From: JAEXNA01 sp050486105
GTDB taxonomy: Bacteria > Vulcanimicrobiota > Xenobia > Xenobiales > JADMJV01
Assembly (NCBI GenBank): GCA_050486105.1
Contig: JBJHCR010000262.1
Coordinates: 1 to 9,292 of the forward strand
Reading direction: 5' to 3'
Length of the DNA: 9,292 nucleotides
Below, in pieces: positions 1 to 5,244 of this stretch. The position numbers and the translations under genes were made by a program. Positions within the stretch are counted from its first letter, which is position 1, and each line of letters opens with the position of its first letter. A model generated the notes under the pieces. That model had not been told where the DNA came from, searched no databases, and worked only from the letters and a program-made list of their open reading frames with translations.

Positions 1-900
1 ATCTTTCGCATCGCTCACTACTTGGGCAAGCCTTCGGTCAACAACCTGCACTTCTTTCGCTTTGCCAACACCTATTTAGAGCCGATTTGGAATCGAGAGC
101 ACATCGAAAGTGTGCAGATCACTTTGGCCGAGGACTTTGGGGTCCAAGGCCGAGGTGGATTCTACGAGGAGGCTGGGGCCATTCGAGACGTCATCCAGAA
201 CCATCTCTTTCAGGTTTTGACCAATCTCACCATGGATCTCGCCCCCGAGGCCGATACGGAGACAATCAGAGACCATAAGGTGGCTATTCTCAAGGCCATT
301 CCCACTTTGACCCCCTCGGACCTGAGTCGGGGGCAGTTCGAAGGGTACCGCCAAGAACCCGGAGTAGCCGCCGATTCCCAAGTGGAAACCTTTGCCGCCG
401 TGCGCTTGCAGATTGAAAGCCCGCGCTGGTCAGGAGTCCCTTTTTTCCTTAGAGCCGGCAAATGTCTTCCGCTCACCAGGACCGAAGTGCTCATTCGTCT
501 GCGGCGCCCGGACAACCGTTACCACAATCCCAACCTCAAGCCGAACTCCATGCGCCTGCAACTCAGCCCGGACATTCTCTTTGCCTTAAGCCTGAACGTG
601 TTGGGCCCTGACCCCAAGAATCCCGGCCGGACCACAGAGATGCACGCCTGCCGACATCCCGGAGACGACGAACCCTCAGCCTACACCCGAATCTTGGGAG
701 AAGCCATCGACGGTCATCCGGAACTCTTTGCCCGCCAAGACTACGCCGAGGAAGCGTGGCGCATTGTCGATCCCGTGCTCGCTGCCGAGACTCCCCTCTC
801 GATCTACCAACCCGGAGAATGGGGACCGGCGGAAAGTGAACACCTGGCTCCTCCAGGCGGATGGCACAATCCAAAACCCGGTGCCGTGGCCGTCGGCTAG
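1..900 (+). CDS. zwf: Glucose-6-phosphate 1-dehydrogenase, C-terminal part (5' end outside window)
   Basis: This enzyme oxidises glucose 6-phosphate to 6-phosphogluconolactone with NAD(P)+, the entry step of the oxidative pentose phosphate pathway in the cytosol. The frame is open from base 1, so the first codons of the gene are missing. About 299 residues are visible, against roughly 490 for the family. Family marks seen: RIAHYLGK at visible residues 3-10 (substrate-binding signature), VQITLAEDFGVQGRGGFYEE after it, the catalytic-type histidine in IQNHLFQ (visible His68), and FFLRAGKCLPLT with the substrate-contact Lys near residue 154. The C-terminus has the usual EEAWRIVDPVL and a late W-G-P. 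One oddity is that the signature is normally R-I-D-H-Y-L-G-K; the Asp that pairs with the catalytic His in characterised enzymes is Ala here (codon gct at 13-15). The rest of the fold looks normal, so I call it zwf, with a query over activity. Confidence 0.92.
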   Translation: MFRIAHYLGKPSVNNLHFFRFANTYLEPIWNREHIESVQITLAEDFGVQGRGGFYEEAGAIRDVIQNHLFQVLTNLTMDLAPEADTETIRDHKVAILKAIPTLTPSDLSRGQFEGYRQEPGVAADSQVETFAAVRLQIESPRWSGVPFFLRAGKCLPLTRTEVLIRLRRPDNRYHNPNLKPNSMRLQLSPDILFALSLNVLGPDPKNPGRTTEMHACRHPGDDEPSAYTRILGEAIDGHPELFARQDYAEEAWRIVDPVLAAETPLSIYQPGEWGPAESEHLAPPGGWHNPKPGAVAVG

Positions 901-916
901 GAAGCTGTCGGTGCAG

Positions 917-1027
917 ATGGGAAAGAAACGTCTGTACCCTGTAGAGCAAATGCGAGGCGTCCACCGAGGGCCCAAAGGGAAGGACCGTGGACGGCAAGCC
1001 CAGGAAAAAATCGTCCAAAAGATTTAG
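917..1027 (+). CDS. Doubtful small basic ORF (36 aa)
   Basis: A short ORF starts 16 nt after the zwf stop and runs in a different frame from it. The peptide begins MGKKRLYPVEQ, is very rich in Lys, Arg, Gln and Gly, and ends EKIVQKI. A weak GGAAG lies about 12 nt before the ATG, a long spacing. No family is recognised. The same frame stays open far upstream inside zwf, which weakens the case because it may be a chance extension. In favour are the position directly behind zwf and a charge pattern typical of small RNA-binding or ribosome-associated peptides. I rate it as possible only. Confidence 0.22.
   Translation: MGKKRLYPVEQMRGVHRGPKGKDRGRQAQEKIVQKI
958..993 (+). other. Inverted repeat downstream of zwf (possible hairpin)
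   Basis: CGTCCAC at 958-964 is exactly complementary to GTGGACG at 987-993, giving a 7-bp stem around a 22-nt G/A-rich loop. There is no following T-run, so it is not a classical intrinsic terminator. It could stabilise the 3' end of the zwf message, or be chance. It lies inside the doubtful 36-aa ORF. Confidence 0.25.
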
Positions 1028-1070
1028 GAGAACTGAGGTTCGGAAACCACAAAGACCGGCACAGCCAACT

Positions 1071-1077
1071 AGGAAGG
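1071..1077 (+). promoter_or_regulatory. Ribosome binding site supporting the GTG start at 1087
   Basis: AGGAAGG matches the anti-Shine-Dalgarno well and sits 9 nt before the GTG. It is better spaced than the GGAG before the in-frame ATG at 1105. Confidence 0.5.
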
Positions 1078-1086
1078 TCTCAATCG

Positions 1087-1350
1087 GTGGAGAAAACTCG
1101 ACCCATGGATCACTCGCCAACCCACTCAAGAATTCTCTTGGCTCTTCTTATGGGAATGCTGTCGGTCCCGTCTTGGGCCGACGCCGACAACAGTGTCGCG
1201 CTGGTGGTGATGGTGGGAGTAGGCCTCGGCCTAGGATTGGCCCTGGGAAGCTTCATCTTTGGACTGATCAAGAAGGCCCTGGCCTTCATGGTGCTGGGCT
1301 TTCTGGCCCTGGTTGGAATTCTAGCCACCGCAGCATTTCTGATATTCTAG
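1087..1350 (+). CDS. Small glycine-rich membrane protein with probable signal peptide
   Basis: This is an 87-residue protein of unknown function. Residues 16-31 form a hydrophobic stretch (RILLALLMGMLSVPSWA) after a charged N-terminus, with an A-x-A-like end at SWA-DA that suggests a signal peptidase I site. Two further hydrophobic segments follow: about 37-62, rich in Gly and Val (VVMVGVGLGLGLALG), and about 66-87, running to the C-terminus (FMVLGFLALVGILATAAFLIF), separated by a short K-K turn. The mature protein would be a tight helical hairpin in the membrane. The start chosen is GTG at 1087 because AGGAAGG (1071-1077) lies 9 nt upstream. ATG at 1105, with GGAG 12 nt upstream, is the alternative and would keep the signal peptide. 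It stands alone between zwf and a noncoding region. Holin-like size and topology are noted, but nothing proves lysis or any other role. Confidence 0.6.
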   Translation: MEKTRPMDHSPTHSRILLALLMGMLSVPSWADADNSVALVVMVGVGLGLGLALGSFIFGLIKKALAFMVLGFLALVGILATAAFLIF

Positions 1351-1436
1351 AGTGCTCACCCGAAGGTTCTGAAACTCGAGGACGAATACCCGCCCGCAAG
1401 CTGGTGGGGTTCCGCAACGCCTGCGAGTCAGCCTAG

Positions 1437-1454
1437 GAGTCTGACCGGAAACCC
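1437..1454 (+). repeat. Left terminal inverted repeat
   Basis: GAGTCTGACCGGAAACCC. It matches the reverse complement of 1667-1684 at all positions except base 7 (G here, A in the other copy), which would be a G-U pair in RNA. Confidence 0.75.
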
Positions 1455-1521
1455 GGCAAGCCGAAGGCGCTACGAAGTCCGAGTATAACGAAGTATATTT
1501 TGGGCAGGCGGATGGCCCTGC

Positions 1522-1538
1522 GGGAACGCCTACGGCTT
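1522..1538 (+). repeat. Internal direct repeat, copy 1
   Basis: GGGAACGCCTACGGCTT, 16 of 17 bases identical to copy 2 at 1566-1582, with further loose similarity for about 15 nt downstream. Each copy can form a GCC/GGC mini-hairpin. It is also nearly complementary to AAGCCGAAGGCG at 1458-1469. Confidence 0.6.
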
Positions 1539-1565
1539 GTGGATAATTTCGCGTAATTGTCCAGT

Positions 1566-1582
1566 GGGAACGCCTTCGGCTT
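1566..1582 (+). repeat. Internal direct repeat, copy 2
   Basis: GGGAACGCCTTCGGCTT. Its last 12 bases (1571-1582) are the exact reverse complement of 1458-1469. It is enclosed by a second inverted repeat, AATTGTC at 1555-1561 with GACAATT at 1598-1604. Confidence 0.6.
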
Positions 1583-1626
1583 TCGGGAATATTTGCCGAC
1601 AATTCGACGATTTCGCATGCACGGGT

Positions 1627-1643
1627 ACCCACCGAAAGTGGGT
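1627..1643 (+). other. Hairpin inside the MITE-like element
   Basis: ACCCAC (1627-1632) pairs with GTGGGT (1638-1643) around a five-base CGAAA loop. There is no T-run after it, so it is structural rather than a terminator. Confidence 0.4.
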
Positions 1644-1666
1644 GATAGACGAGTTAGACGACGGGA

Positions 1667-1684
1667 GGGTTTCCGGTTAGACTC
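1667..1684 (-). repeat. Right terminal inverted repeat
   Basis: Read on the minus strand this is GAGTCTAACCGGAAACCC, the partner of 1437-1454. CTAG follows directly at 1685-1688. Confidence 0.75.
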
Positions 1685-1688
1685 CTAG

Positions 1689-1862
1689 TGCGCAGGGACC
1701 CCCTGGGCGTTGGACCTCCATAAGCGAGGCGCGATACCTCTAGACGAGTTGCCTCTGTGCTCCCTTGAGTGCAGAAGCTTTGGCGAACGTCCTATGGAGC
1801 TGGCCAAGGAGAGCGAGCCTATGGCCCAGCCGCCGTCATATAGCCCAAGCTTGCTCCAAGAA
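1689..1862. other. Noncoding stretch without a recognised feature
   Basis: Between the inverted-repeat element and the terminator of the microprotein gene I see no convincing gene on either strand. The open frames crossing it are low in coding character and lack ribosome binding sites. GCGCAGG (1690-1696) can pair with TCTGTGC (1754-1760), but the enclosed sequence does not fold as a tRNA. Confidence 0.5.
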
Positions 1863-1881
1863 AACCCGCGAACCACGGGTT
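1857..1881 (-). terminator. Intrinsic terminator of the minus-strand microprotein gene
   Basis: Read on the minus strand, AACCCGTG-GTT-CGCGGGTT forms an 8-bp stem (one G-U pair, three-base loop) at 1881-1863, followed by TTCTTGG. It begins 13 nt after the microprotein stop codon. It supports the reality and direction of that small gene. Confidence 0.6.
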
Positions 1882-1893
1882 GCACATCAGGCT

Positions 1894-1989
1894 TCAGGCG
1901 TTGCCGGTCTTTTGAGAAACGTAGCTGATCGCCAAGCCTGCAATCAGGCCAATGAAAGCGCCAACAACGCCTTGCGGTAGTCCACTCAT
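1894..1989 (-). CDS. 31-residue single-helix membrane microprotein
   Basis: The ORF encodes a peptide that starts MSGLPQGVVGAFIGLIAGLA and ends ISYVSQKTGNA. Residues about 7-24 are a glycine-patterned hydrophobic helix (GxxxG-like spacing: G10, G14, G18) long enough to cross a membrane, followed by a short polar tail. An AAGGAG at 2006-2001 lies 11 nt before the ATG, and a hairpin with a T-rich tail follows the stop, so the unit has a gene-like layout despite its size. It is transcribed away from glnA, sharing the AT-rich region 2010-2218. No family is recognised. It loosely recalls short XapX- or KdpF-like membrane peptides, but that is only a resemblance in composition. The plus-strand open frames over the same bases look like shadows. 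Confidence 0.55.
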   Translation of the reverse strand: MSGLPQGVVGAFIGLIAGLAISYVSQKTGNA

Positions 1990-2000
1990 GACTGTCTAAG

Positions 2001-2006
2001 CTCCTT
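2001..2006 (-). promoter_or_regulatory. Ribosome binding site of the 31-aa ORF
   Basis: AAGGAG on the minus strand, 11 nt before the ATG at 1989. The core is strong and the spacing slightly long. It is the main reason for taking the small ORF seriously. Confidence 0.5.
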
Positions 2007-2137
2007 GGTGAAGATTGAGGTTTGGGAAATCCTCTTGCTCACTCCTTCTTCAACCTAATTCAATCGGGAGAGTTCCAAAGGGCTTAGGCCACCTCGGATC
2101 TCCGAAGCCAAACACAAAAACACCCTTCAATTCGCTA

Positions 2138-2164
2138 ATTATTGCGGCAATAAGGTTATTTCAA
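2138..2164 (-). promoter_or_regulatory. Possible promoter for the microprotein transcript
   Basis: On the minus strand TTGAAA (2164-2159) is followed after 15 nt by AATAAT (2143-2138). The spacer is shorter than ideal and the -10 lacks the leading T, so this is a weak candidate. It would give a leader of about 140 nt before the 31-aa ORF. Confidence 0.25.
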
Positions 2165-2183
2165 AAAACTTTTATCGCTACTA

Positions 2184-2212
2184 TTAACATGTTTACGCTT
2201 TTCTGCTATTAT
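2184..2212 (+). promoter_or_regulatory. glnA promoter (sigma-70 type)
   Basis: TTAACA (2184-2189) and TATTAT (2207-2212) each match the sigma-70 consensus at five of six bases and are separated by exactly 17 nt. The expected start of transcription, about 7 nt after the -10, falls at 2218-2220, on the glnA ATG. No sigma-54 type GG/GC pair is seen at the right spacing, so classical NtrC/sigma-54 control is not supported here. Confidence 0.6.
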
Positions 2213-2218
2213 CTTGCA

Positions 2219-3682
2219 ATGATCAAAACCTCAACTACCGGCGGTGAGACCCGCCTGCTCAAAGACTTTCTTGAAATCCCCTACGACCAACTCGAAGAGA
2301 TGAACCTGGAAGCCAAGCAGAAGCAGTTGGCCCGTAAAGACCCCTTGGAGCTTGCCGATCACTATTTGAAGTACCTTACCGAAGAGAAGCGTATCAAGGC
2401 GGTGACGGTCTGCTTTTCTGACCTCGAAGGTCGATTCCATACCATCGACTATGACAAAAAGTTTCTCATCAAGTCCTACGACAACCTCACATTCGATGGC
2501 TCGTCGGTCCGGGGGTTCTCGGTGGTGAGTGAATCTGACCTCCGTCTTGAGATCGACTGGGGCTCTTTCCGCTGGCTGCCGAGCGACATATTCGGACCCG
2601 GTAAAGTTATCGTTTTTGGTTATATCAATGACATCGAAGGCAACACCTATCAATCAGATATGCGTGGCAAGCTGAGAGATTATTCAGAAGAACTTTACAA
2701 GAAGGGTATGGTGGCCAACGTCGCTGTAGAGTGTGAAGGCTTCCTGTTCAACGGGCGCTCCGCAGAGCAGAACTTCAATCGGGTGGAAGGCTTCGACCTG
2801 CTTTCGAGCGGTGGCTACTACAACTCCCTTCCCTATGACCCGTTGAAGCAGTTCATCGATCGCTTAGCCGAGGCTCAACGCGCCATGGCCTTCGAGAACG
2901 AGAAGGACCATCCCGAGGTGGCTCCATCCCAATTCGAATTGAACTACAGTTATACTGAAGCCTTGCTAGCTGCCGACCAACTCCAGCTCTACAAATGGGT
3001 CGCTCGCCAAACGGCTGCGGTCATGGGGTACACCGCGAGCTTCCTGCCTAAGCCTATCGCAGGCATCAACGGCAACGGTATGCACACCAACCTCTCCATC
3101 AGCAAGAGGGGAAAGAACACCTTCTTCAGCTCCAAAGGCGAGTGCAAACTCTCCAAGGACGCCTGGCAGTTTGTGGACCGAATTCTCAATAGTGGGAACG
3201 ATCTGTGTTTGCTCTTGAACTCTAGCGTCAACGCCTACCGGCGCCTAGACCCTGAGTTTGAAGCCCCCAATCAGATCAAAAGTTCGCCGGTGGATCGCAC
3301 CTCTATGGTTAGGATTCCTCTGGGCAACGAAAAATCCGCTCGCATCGAGGTGCGCACCGTTGCTCCCGATGCTAACCCGTATCTGGCCTTTTACGCGATT
3401 CTCAGAACCGGGCTGGAAGGTCCCATGAACGAGACCCTGACCTCCGAGAATCGACGAACCAGAACCAAGTACTTGCCAAGCAACATCTACGATGCCATCA
3501 GGCACTTCAAACAGAGCGCCTTCATGGAAGAGATCCTAGGAGCCGACGTTAAGCAGAAGTTCATCGAGCGCAAACTGGCTGTGGCCCATCGGTCTCCTCG
3601 CGAACTCGGCACTCAAGTCCGAACTGGAGAGATCGTTTATCACCACGAGGTCACCAACCAATACCTCTGGAGCAAGTTCTAA
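2219..3682 (+). CDS. glnA: Glutamine synthetase, type I
   Basis: The enzyme makes glutamine from glutamate, ammonia and ATP and is the main route of ammonium assimilation. The protein is 487 residues from the ATG at 2219. Seen in order: an N-terminal extension (KDFLEIPYDQLEEMN), the beta-Grasp part ending in FDGSSVRGF near residue 100, the metal-site glutamates in VECEGFLF, ENEKDHPEVAPSQFELNYSYTEA, GINGNGMHTNLS (the ammonium/glutamate-site His), the flap and Arg segment LNSSVNAYRRLDPEFEAPNQI, RTSMVRIP, and ARIEVRTVAPDANPYLAF. All expected catalytic motifs are present. The adenylylation-loop motif N-L-Y-D-L-P of enterobacterial enzymes is not seen; the region reads KYLPSNIYDAIRHF. The start at 2219 is chosen because homologous N-terminal sequence begins soon after it and a promoter sits just upstream. 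There is no Shine-Dalgarno sequence. A longer open frame back to 2015 crosses promoter-like sequence and looks noncoding. Confidence 0.95.
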   Translation: MIKTSTTGGETRLLKDFLEIPYDQLEEMNLEAKQKQLARKDPLELADHYLKYLTEEKRIKAVTVCFSDLEGRFHTIDYDKKFLIKSYDNLTFDGSSVRGFSVVSESDLRLEIDWGSFRWLPSDIFGPGKVIVFGYINDIEGNTYQSDMRGKLRDYSEELYKKGMVANVAVECEGFLFNGRSAEQNFNRVEGFDLLSSGGYYNSLPYDPLKQFIDRLAEAQRAMAFENEKDHPEVAPSQFELNYSYTEALLAADQLQLYKWVARQTAAVMGYTASFLPKPIAGINGNGMHTNLSISKRGKNTFFSSKGECKLSKDAWQFVDRILNSGNDLCLLLNSSVNAYRRLDPEFEAPNQIKSSPVDRTSMVRIPLGNEKSARIEVRTVAPDANPYLAFYAILRTGLEGPMNETLTSENRRTRTKYLPSNIYDAIRHFKQSAFMEEILGADVKQKFIERKLAVAHRSPRELGTQVRTGEIVYHHEVTNQYLWSKF

Positions 3683-3710
3683 GCATCGGTAAGCAAAGTC
3701 CCAGTAGGCA

Positions 3711-3741
3711 GCGTCGGGAGGCAACCTCCCGGCGCATTTTC
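3711..3741 (+). terminator. Intrinsic terminator of glnA
   Basis: GCGTCGGGAGG (3711-3721) pairs over 11 bp with CCTCCCGGCGC (3725-3735), one G-U pair, around a CAA loop, followed by ATTTTCG. It lies 28 nt after the glnA stop and 14 nt short of the convergent gene's stop. On the minus strand the stem lacks a T-run, so it can end the opposing operon only weakly if at all. Confidence 0.85.
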
Positions 3742-3754
3742 GTACCCTAACGCT

Positions 3755-5236
3755 TTAACCCCAACTCAACGAGAGGTCGCTGTTCCATGATTCCATGGCT
3801 GCCACGACCTCTTTCCCGCAGGGCTCAAATATCTTGAGTCTCTGCAAAGCGAAGTCCTGAGGAGCCAGTTTTGCCAGAATGAGCGGCCTGGGAAATCCGA
3901 AGCCCGGCAAAGTTCCCACCGGGACAAAACCCTCTTCGAAGAGCCGGTCGCTGACTCGATGAGTGTCGGAATTCTCCCAATCTAGCAGGACGTAGGCCGT
4001 GGCGATCCCCTGGCTCAGGAGCGCCTCCCAAGCCCTGCGCCAAACCTTCAAATAGTCGGGTCCGATACTGCGCCAAACCACGAGAGCAGTGGCCAAGGCG
4101 GGCACCTCGTGCACCGAAAGATCGTTTCTCTCCAAACTCGGCTGAATCTTGGCCGGAGTTAACTGCCAGGTCTCCCCGGTTGCTCGGCTGGCGATATCCG
4201 CAAAAGGTGCCAGTCTCGCTGCTCCGTAGACCTTAACCGACCTTGAACCCTCAGTCTTGGTTTGAGGTCGATACATCAGAAGCGTGGATTCCCGCTGCAA
4301 CCCATCATCTGCAAGTTCGGCCCGAAAAACTTCACTCTTGGCGTATGAAACGAGGCAGGCACAACTCTTCAGTCCTGCTCGAGCAATAGCTTTTTGGGAA
4401 AACTCGTGGGCCGTCACGGCGTGGGCAAAGCAGCCCAGACGATGCTTATTCACGCAATCTTCGACCGCTCGCTCGATGAGTCGGTTGGCCAACCTTAGCC
4501 CACGAAACTCGTGGCGAACCATAACTTGGCCAACCTCCAAGCCACCTTGCACTAGGGCATCACGCATTAAGGCCGTGTGCCCGGCGACCACCCCATCAGC
4601 GTGGACTGCAACATAAGAGTGAAGCTGTTCTTGACGATTTAGCCGTAGGACCTTTTGAGGATCATAGAAGTCGACATTGGGATAATCCAAGCGGTATGCT
4701 CGATACGCCAGCTGGCTGACCTGCTCTGCATCGGCTGGATGCATAGGACGCACCTCAACCAGTTCTCGAGGGACCTTGAGATTTAGAGTCTGGTTTGTAC
4801 CTGGCTGCTGCCTCTCGGTTCTAGCCCAAGGCGCTGCAATCTCCACCCACAATTCTTTGCCATCCTGACCCAAGGAATGCCATTCCAGACGAGAACTCAA
4901 GCTACGAATCACCGTCAAACCCAGGAAAGCCCCGAGGTCGGTCGTTTCCATAGACGCACGATCCGGATCGAAGGGTAAGCCTTGGTCACGAACTTTGAGA
5001 ATCAATCGTTCACGACAAAGTCGAAGTTCAACCTGCACCGGACCGGTCTCCCCGGGCAGGTAAGCGTGCTCCATGGCGTTTGCGACGGCTTCCTCGGCCA
5101 GCAGGCGAACTTGCTCAGCAGTTGGCTGATCGGCTCCAAATTCCTGGCAAAAACTCTCCACCATGGCCAGCAGCGGGGGGAGCAACTCCAGCCGATTCTC
5201 GACTTCAATTCGGAAGCTTGGTTCCCAATGAGACAT
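3755..5236 (-). CDS. GHKL (RsbW-like) ATPase fused to GNAT acetyltransferase domains
   Basis: A 493-residue fusion. Residues 5-135 form a serine-kinase-type HATPase domain: the N-box EEAVANAMEHAY (48-59, Asn53), the G1-like DQGLPFDP (84-91), and a G2-like glycine segment LGAFLGLTVIRSL (101-113). Residues about 160-300 are a GNAT domain with the acetyl-CoA pyrophosphate loop in VRHEFRGLRLANRLI (R245-G246-x-R-x-A250). Residues about 335-460 are unassigned, but AYVLLDWENSD followed by FEEGFVPVG resembles the end of a second, degenerate GNAT fold. RsbW-like domains bind or phosphorylate anti-sigma partners, and GNATs transfer acetyl or acyl groups from CoA to amines. Which role applies here is not shown. 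The ATG lies 8 nt after the stop of the upstream adenylating enzyme, whose last codons supply AAAAGG/TAGG as ribosome binding site. It is the last visible gene of the operon. Confidence 0.82.
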   Translation of the reverse strand: MSHWEPSFRIEVENRLELLPPLLAMVESFCQEFGADQPTAEQVRLLAEEAVANAMEHAYLPGETGPVQVELRLCRERLILKVRDQGLPFDPDRASMETTDLGAFLGLTVIRSLSSRLEWHSLGQDGKELWVEIAAPWARTERQQPGTNQTLNLKVPRELVEVRPMHPADAEQVSQLAYRAYRLDYPNVDFYDPQKVLRLNRQEQLHSYVAVHADGVVAGHTALMRDALVQGGLEVGQVMVRHEFRGLRLANRLIERAVEDCVNKHRLGCFAHAVTAHEFSQKAIARAGLKSCACLVSYAKSEVFRAELADDGLQRESTLLMYRPQTKTEGSRSVKVYGAARLAPFADIASRATGETWQLTPAKIQPSLERNDLSVHEVPALATALVVWRSIGPDYLKVWRRAWEALLSQGIATAYVLLDWENSDTHRVSDRLFEEGFVPVGTLPGFGFPRPLILAKLAPQDFALQRLKIFEPCGKEVVAAMESWNSDLSLSWG

Positions 5237-5244
5237 GATGCTAC

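Larger units (their letters stand above)
1433..1688. mobile_element. MITE-like element, 248 bp, with 18-bp terminal inverted repeats and CTAG duplications
   Basis: The left end GAGTCTGACCGGAAACCC (1437-1454) and the right end GGGTTTCCGGTTAGACTC (1667-1684) are inverted copies with 17 of 18 bases matching. Each end is immediately flanked by CTAG (1433-1436 and 1685-1688), as expected for a 4-bp target duplication. CTAG is a known target of some IS5-family elements, so mobilisation by a transposase of that kind is an inference. No ORF with transposase character lies inside, so the element is non-autonomous. The interior is full of short hairpins and an imperfect direct repeat. Because CTAG is itself a palindrome, the whole unit reads as a 22-bp inverted repeat and could also fold as a long-range RNA helix. 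A structured noncoding RNA is therefore the main alternative. Confidence 0.6.

Noticed and set aside
987..1436. 149-aa plus-strand ORF overlapping the small membrane protein
   Set aside because: It has low-complexity, Arg/Gly/Ser/Pro-rich content typical of a shadow frame; the 1087 frame has clear signal-peptide and helix structure.
1471..1497. loxP-like half sites (repeated ACGAAGT next to TATA)
   Set aside because: Too short and not arranged as an inverted pair around a spacer; no recombinase gene is present.
1690..1760. tRNA-like outer stem (7 bp, GCGCAGG with TCTGTGC)
   Set aside because: No T-arm or anticodon arm can form inside, and there is no TTCGA-type loop.
2015..2218. N-terminal extension of glnA from a TTG at 2015
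   Set aside because: It crosses the AT-rich promoter region, has no glutamine synthetase similarity, and would make the protein 68 residues too long.
2140..2219. Sigma-54 promoter for glnA
   Set aside because: TTGC occurs at 2214-2217 but no GG lies at the required distance upstream.
4284..4616. Plus-strand ORFs opposite the minus operon (for example 4284-4616, 5899-6348, 8054-8617)
   Set aside because: All are antisense shadows of genes with strong domain evidence, and they lack ribosome binding sites and family features.
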